From the NCBI GenBank assembly GCA_004296145.1, contig SEBM01000045.1, positions 1-12,957 on the forward strand: 12,957 nucleotides of DNA. Reading direction: 5' to 3'. The notes under the pieces are model-generated. The model made no database searches. It worked only from the letters and a program-made list of their open reading frames with translations, and was not told the origin of the DNA. Of the stretch, positions 12,053 to 12,957 are shown in pieces (position 1 is the first letter of the stretch; each line of letters starts with the position of its first letter). Position numbers and translations under genes: made by a program. This stretch comes from Flavobacterium sp. (GTDB taxonomy: Bacteria; Bacteroidota; Bacteroidia; Flavobacteriales; Flavobacteriaceae).

Positions 12053-12060
12053 CAAAGGAA
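12053..12060 (-). promoter_or_regulatory. -7 element of the yceI promoter (TTCCTTTG)
   Basis: TTCCTTTG on the minus strand matches TANNTTTG except at the second base and lies 36 bp upstream of the yceI ATG. The expected start site near 12047 puts the Crp-like operator centred about 43 bp upstream. Confidence 0.45.
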
Positions 12061-12082
12061 TGGCGATATTGCAGATTGGTTA

Positions 12083-12098
12083 CGTGATCTACATCACA
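12083..12098 (-). promoter_or_regulatory. Crp/Fnr-type operator TGTGATGTAGATCACG
   Basis: On the minus strand TGTGA-N6-TCACG, with a perfect GTGAT-N4-ATCAC core, is very close to the classical CRP consensus TGTGA-N6-TCACA. It lies between the stop of the Crp-family gene and yceI, at a distance from the promoter typical of class II activation. Confidence 0.7.
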
Positions 12099-12110
12099 TT
12101 CGAAAAAAGG

Positions 12111-12689
12111 CTATTTTGTGGAATTATACAATCGGCTTAAAGTTTCTCTGGAAACCCCCAGATACGCTGCGATTAAATGTTTGGGAACCGTATTGTAAAG
12201 AGCAGGGTTGAGCTTTAATAATTCTTCGTATCTTGTTTTGGTATTGTTGTTCATAAACGAAAGCAGTCTTTTCTGTACCGCCACATAACCACGGTTGGTT
12301 CTCCATCTGAAGAAATGTTCTGCCTGATGCAATTCGCGGCAGATTTTTTCGCGGTCACTGTTCGAAAGCGAAAGAATCTCTACATCTGTAACGCAATCTA
12401 CATTTATAGTGGCTTTTGTATTGTTGTAAAGCGCCGCATAATCAGATGCCCACCAGGTTGGCATGGCAAACTGTAAAATGTACATTTTGACTTCGTCGTT
12501 GACAAAAAAAGCTTTCAGACAGCCATCGATAACAAAATATTCTTTGTCGACTTCCTGTCCTTCGCTAATAATGCTTTGCCCTTTCTTAAAAGTTTCCGGT
12601 TTAAAATGCGAAAAGAAATAATCAAATTCTTCATCTGTAAAAGAGGCAATTTTTGATACGTGTTCTTTTAAGAGGGTTTTGGATTGCAT
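12111..12689 (-). CDS. Crp/Fnr family transcriptional regulator, 192 aa
   Basis: An N-terminal cNMP-binding-like barrel (about 15-115, FKKGQSIISEGQEVDKEYFVIDG) is joined by a helix to a C-terminal winged helix. The DNA-binding helix reads HLIAAYLGVSRETLSRL; Arg181, Glu182 and Arg186 take the spacing of Arg180, Glu181 and Arg185 in E. coli CRP, which read GTGA. The barrel lacks the usual Gly-Glu ... Arg phosphate cassette (that stretch reads MPTWWASDYAALYNN), so cAMP binding is doubtful, and no Fe-S Cys set is present. At 192 aa it is slightly short, as in many Bacteroidota members. It probably controls the adjacent yceI through the operator at 12083-12098. No strong own promoter is seen. Confidence 0.93.
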   Translation of the reverse strand: MQSKTLLKEHVSKIASFTDEEFDYFFSHFKPETFKKGQSIISEGQEVDKEYFVIDGCLKAFFVNDEVKMYILQFAMPTWWASDYAALYNNTKATINVDCVTDVEILSLSNSDREKICRELHQAEHFFRWRTNRGYVAVQKRLLSFMNNNTKTRYEELLKLNPALYNTVPKHLIAAYLGVSRETLSRLYNSTK

Positions 12690-12732
12690 TTTTTTTGAAT
12701 ATGAATTAAAAGTAAAAGATGTATAAATTTAT

Positions 12733-12945
12733 TTAAAACTTAAATAATTCGATATAATCGATTTGTAATGCATCACAAACTTTTTCAAGCGTTGAAAGCG
12801 TTGCGTTAGCATTTCCTTTTTCAAGTCGGGACATGTTGCTTTTTTCGAAATTGCACCTTGAAGCCAATTCCTGCTGGGAAATATTTTTGACTGTTCTTAT
12901 TTCTACAATTCTTTTTCCGACTTTTTGTTGTATGGTTTCTTTCAA
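12733..12945 (-). CDS. small XRE (Cro/CI-type) DNA-binding regulator, 70 aa
   Basis: The whole protein is one helix-turn-helix domain: KRIVEIRTVKNISQQELASRCNFEKSNMSRLEKG followed by STLEKVCDALQIDYIELFKF. The turn and recognition helix lie near residues 22-42. There is no added dimerisation, peptidase or toxin domain. It is separated by 43 bp from the Crp-family gene downstream and could be co-transcribed with it. Nothing phage-like is visible nearby, so a chromosomal regulatory role is more likely than a prophage repressor. The target is unknown and its upstream promoter lies outside the window. Confidence 0.88.
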   Translation of the reverse strand: MKETIQQKVGKRIVEIRTVKNISQQELASRCNFEKSNMSRLEKGNANATLSTLEKVCDALQIDYIELFKF

Positions 12946-12957
12946 CTTGAATTATCT

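Noticed and set aside
12733..12945. Prophage repressor or antitoxin role for the XRE protein
   Set aside because: No phage, integrase or toxin gene is visible next to it; the domain alone does not support the claim.

Overview
The window looks like chromosomal DNA of a Flavobacterium-type Bacteroidota. The reasons are: AT-rich DNA; start codons preceded by A-rich leaders with no Shine-Dalgarno; promoter -7 elements of the TANNTTTG type; secreted proteins with short Sec signals ending near Gln; and intergenic spacers full of short palindromic repeats of kinds I recall from flavobacterial genomes. No tRNA, rRNA, CRISPR array or complete insertion sequence is visible.

Left part (1-1514): a terminator; an unrecognised 77-residue protein on the minus strand, preceded by a candidate Cys/Gly-rich peptide ORF that shares its leader sequence; a structured dispersed repeat; and an NADP-type short-chain dehydrogenase (SDR).

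Middle part (1515-7838, plus strand): an exported epoxide hydrolase (EHN type), an exported Asp-nucleophile alpha/beta hydrolase, an Ohr organic hydroperoxide reductase, an exported DUF1223 thioredoxin-fold protein, and a LytS-type sensor kinase overlapping a LytTR response regulator. Right of these, on the minus strand, come a possible 30-residue membrane peptide, a DoxX-like membrane protein, a class I nitronate monooxygenase and an NTF2-like protein.

Right part (10364-12945, minus strand): an SDR lacking the catalytic Tyr, a 4-OT-like tautomerase, a YceI protein, a Crp/Fnr-family regulator and a small XRE regulator. A GTGAT-N4-ATCAC operator sits in front of yceI, centred about 43 bp upstream of its inferred transcription start. 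The recognition helix of the adjacent Crp-family protein (R-E-T-L-S-R) suits that site.

The most notable signal is a shared regulatory block in front of the epoxide hydrolase, the second hydrolase and doxX. Each has two 9-bp direct repeats (CATTGTCCA ... YTTTGTCCR) separated by exactly 12 bp, and each places the first repeat exactly 70 bp upstream of a TANNTTTG-like -7 element. Two 9-bp direct repeats spaced by about 12 bp is the known geometry of LytTR DNA-binding sites, and a LytS/LytTR pair is encoded between these genes. I infer that the pair controls the three promoters, forming a local electrophile/peroxide detoxification regulon. In all three cases the end of a palindromic repeat (GCGGTTAA) lies 6-8 bp upstream of the operator, which suggests the repeats and operators were duplicated or moved together.
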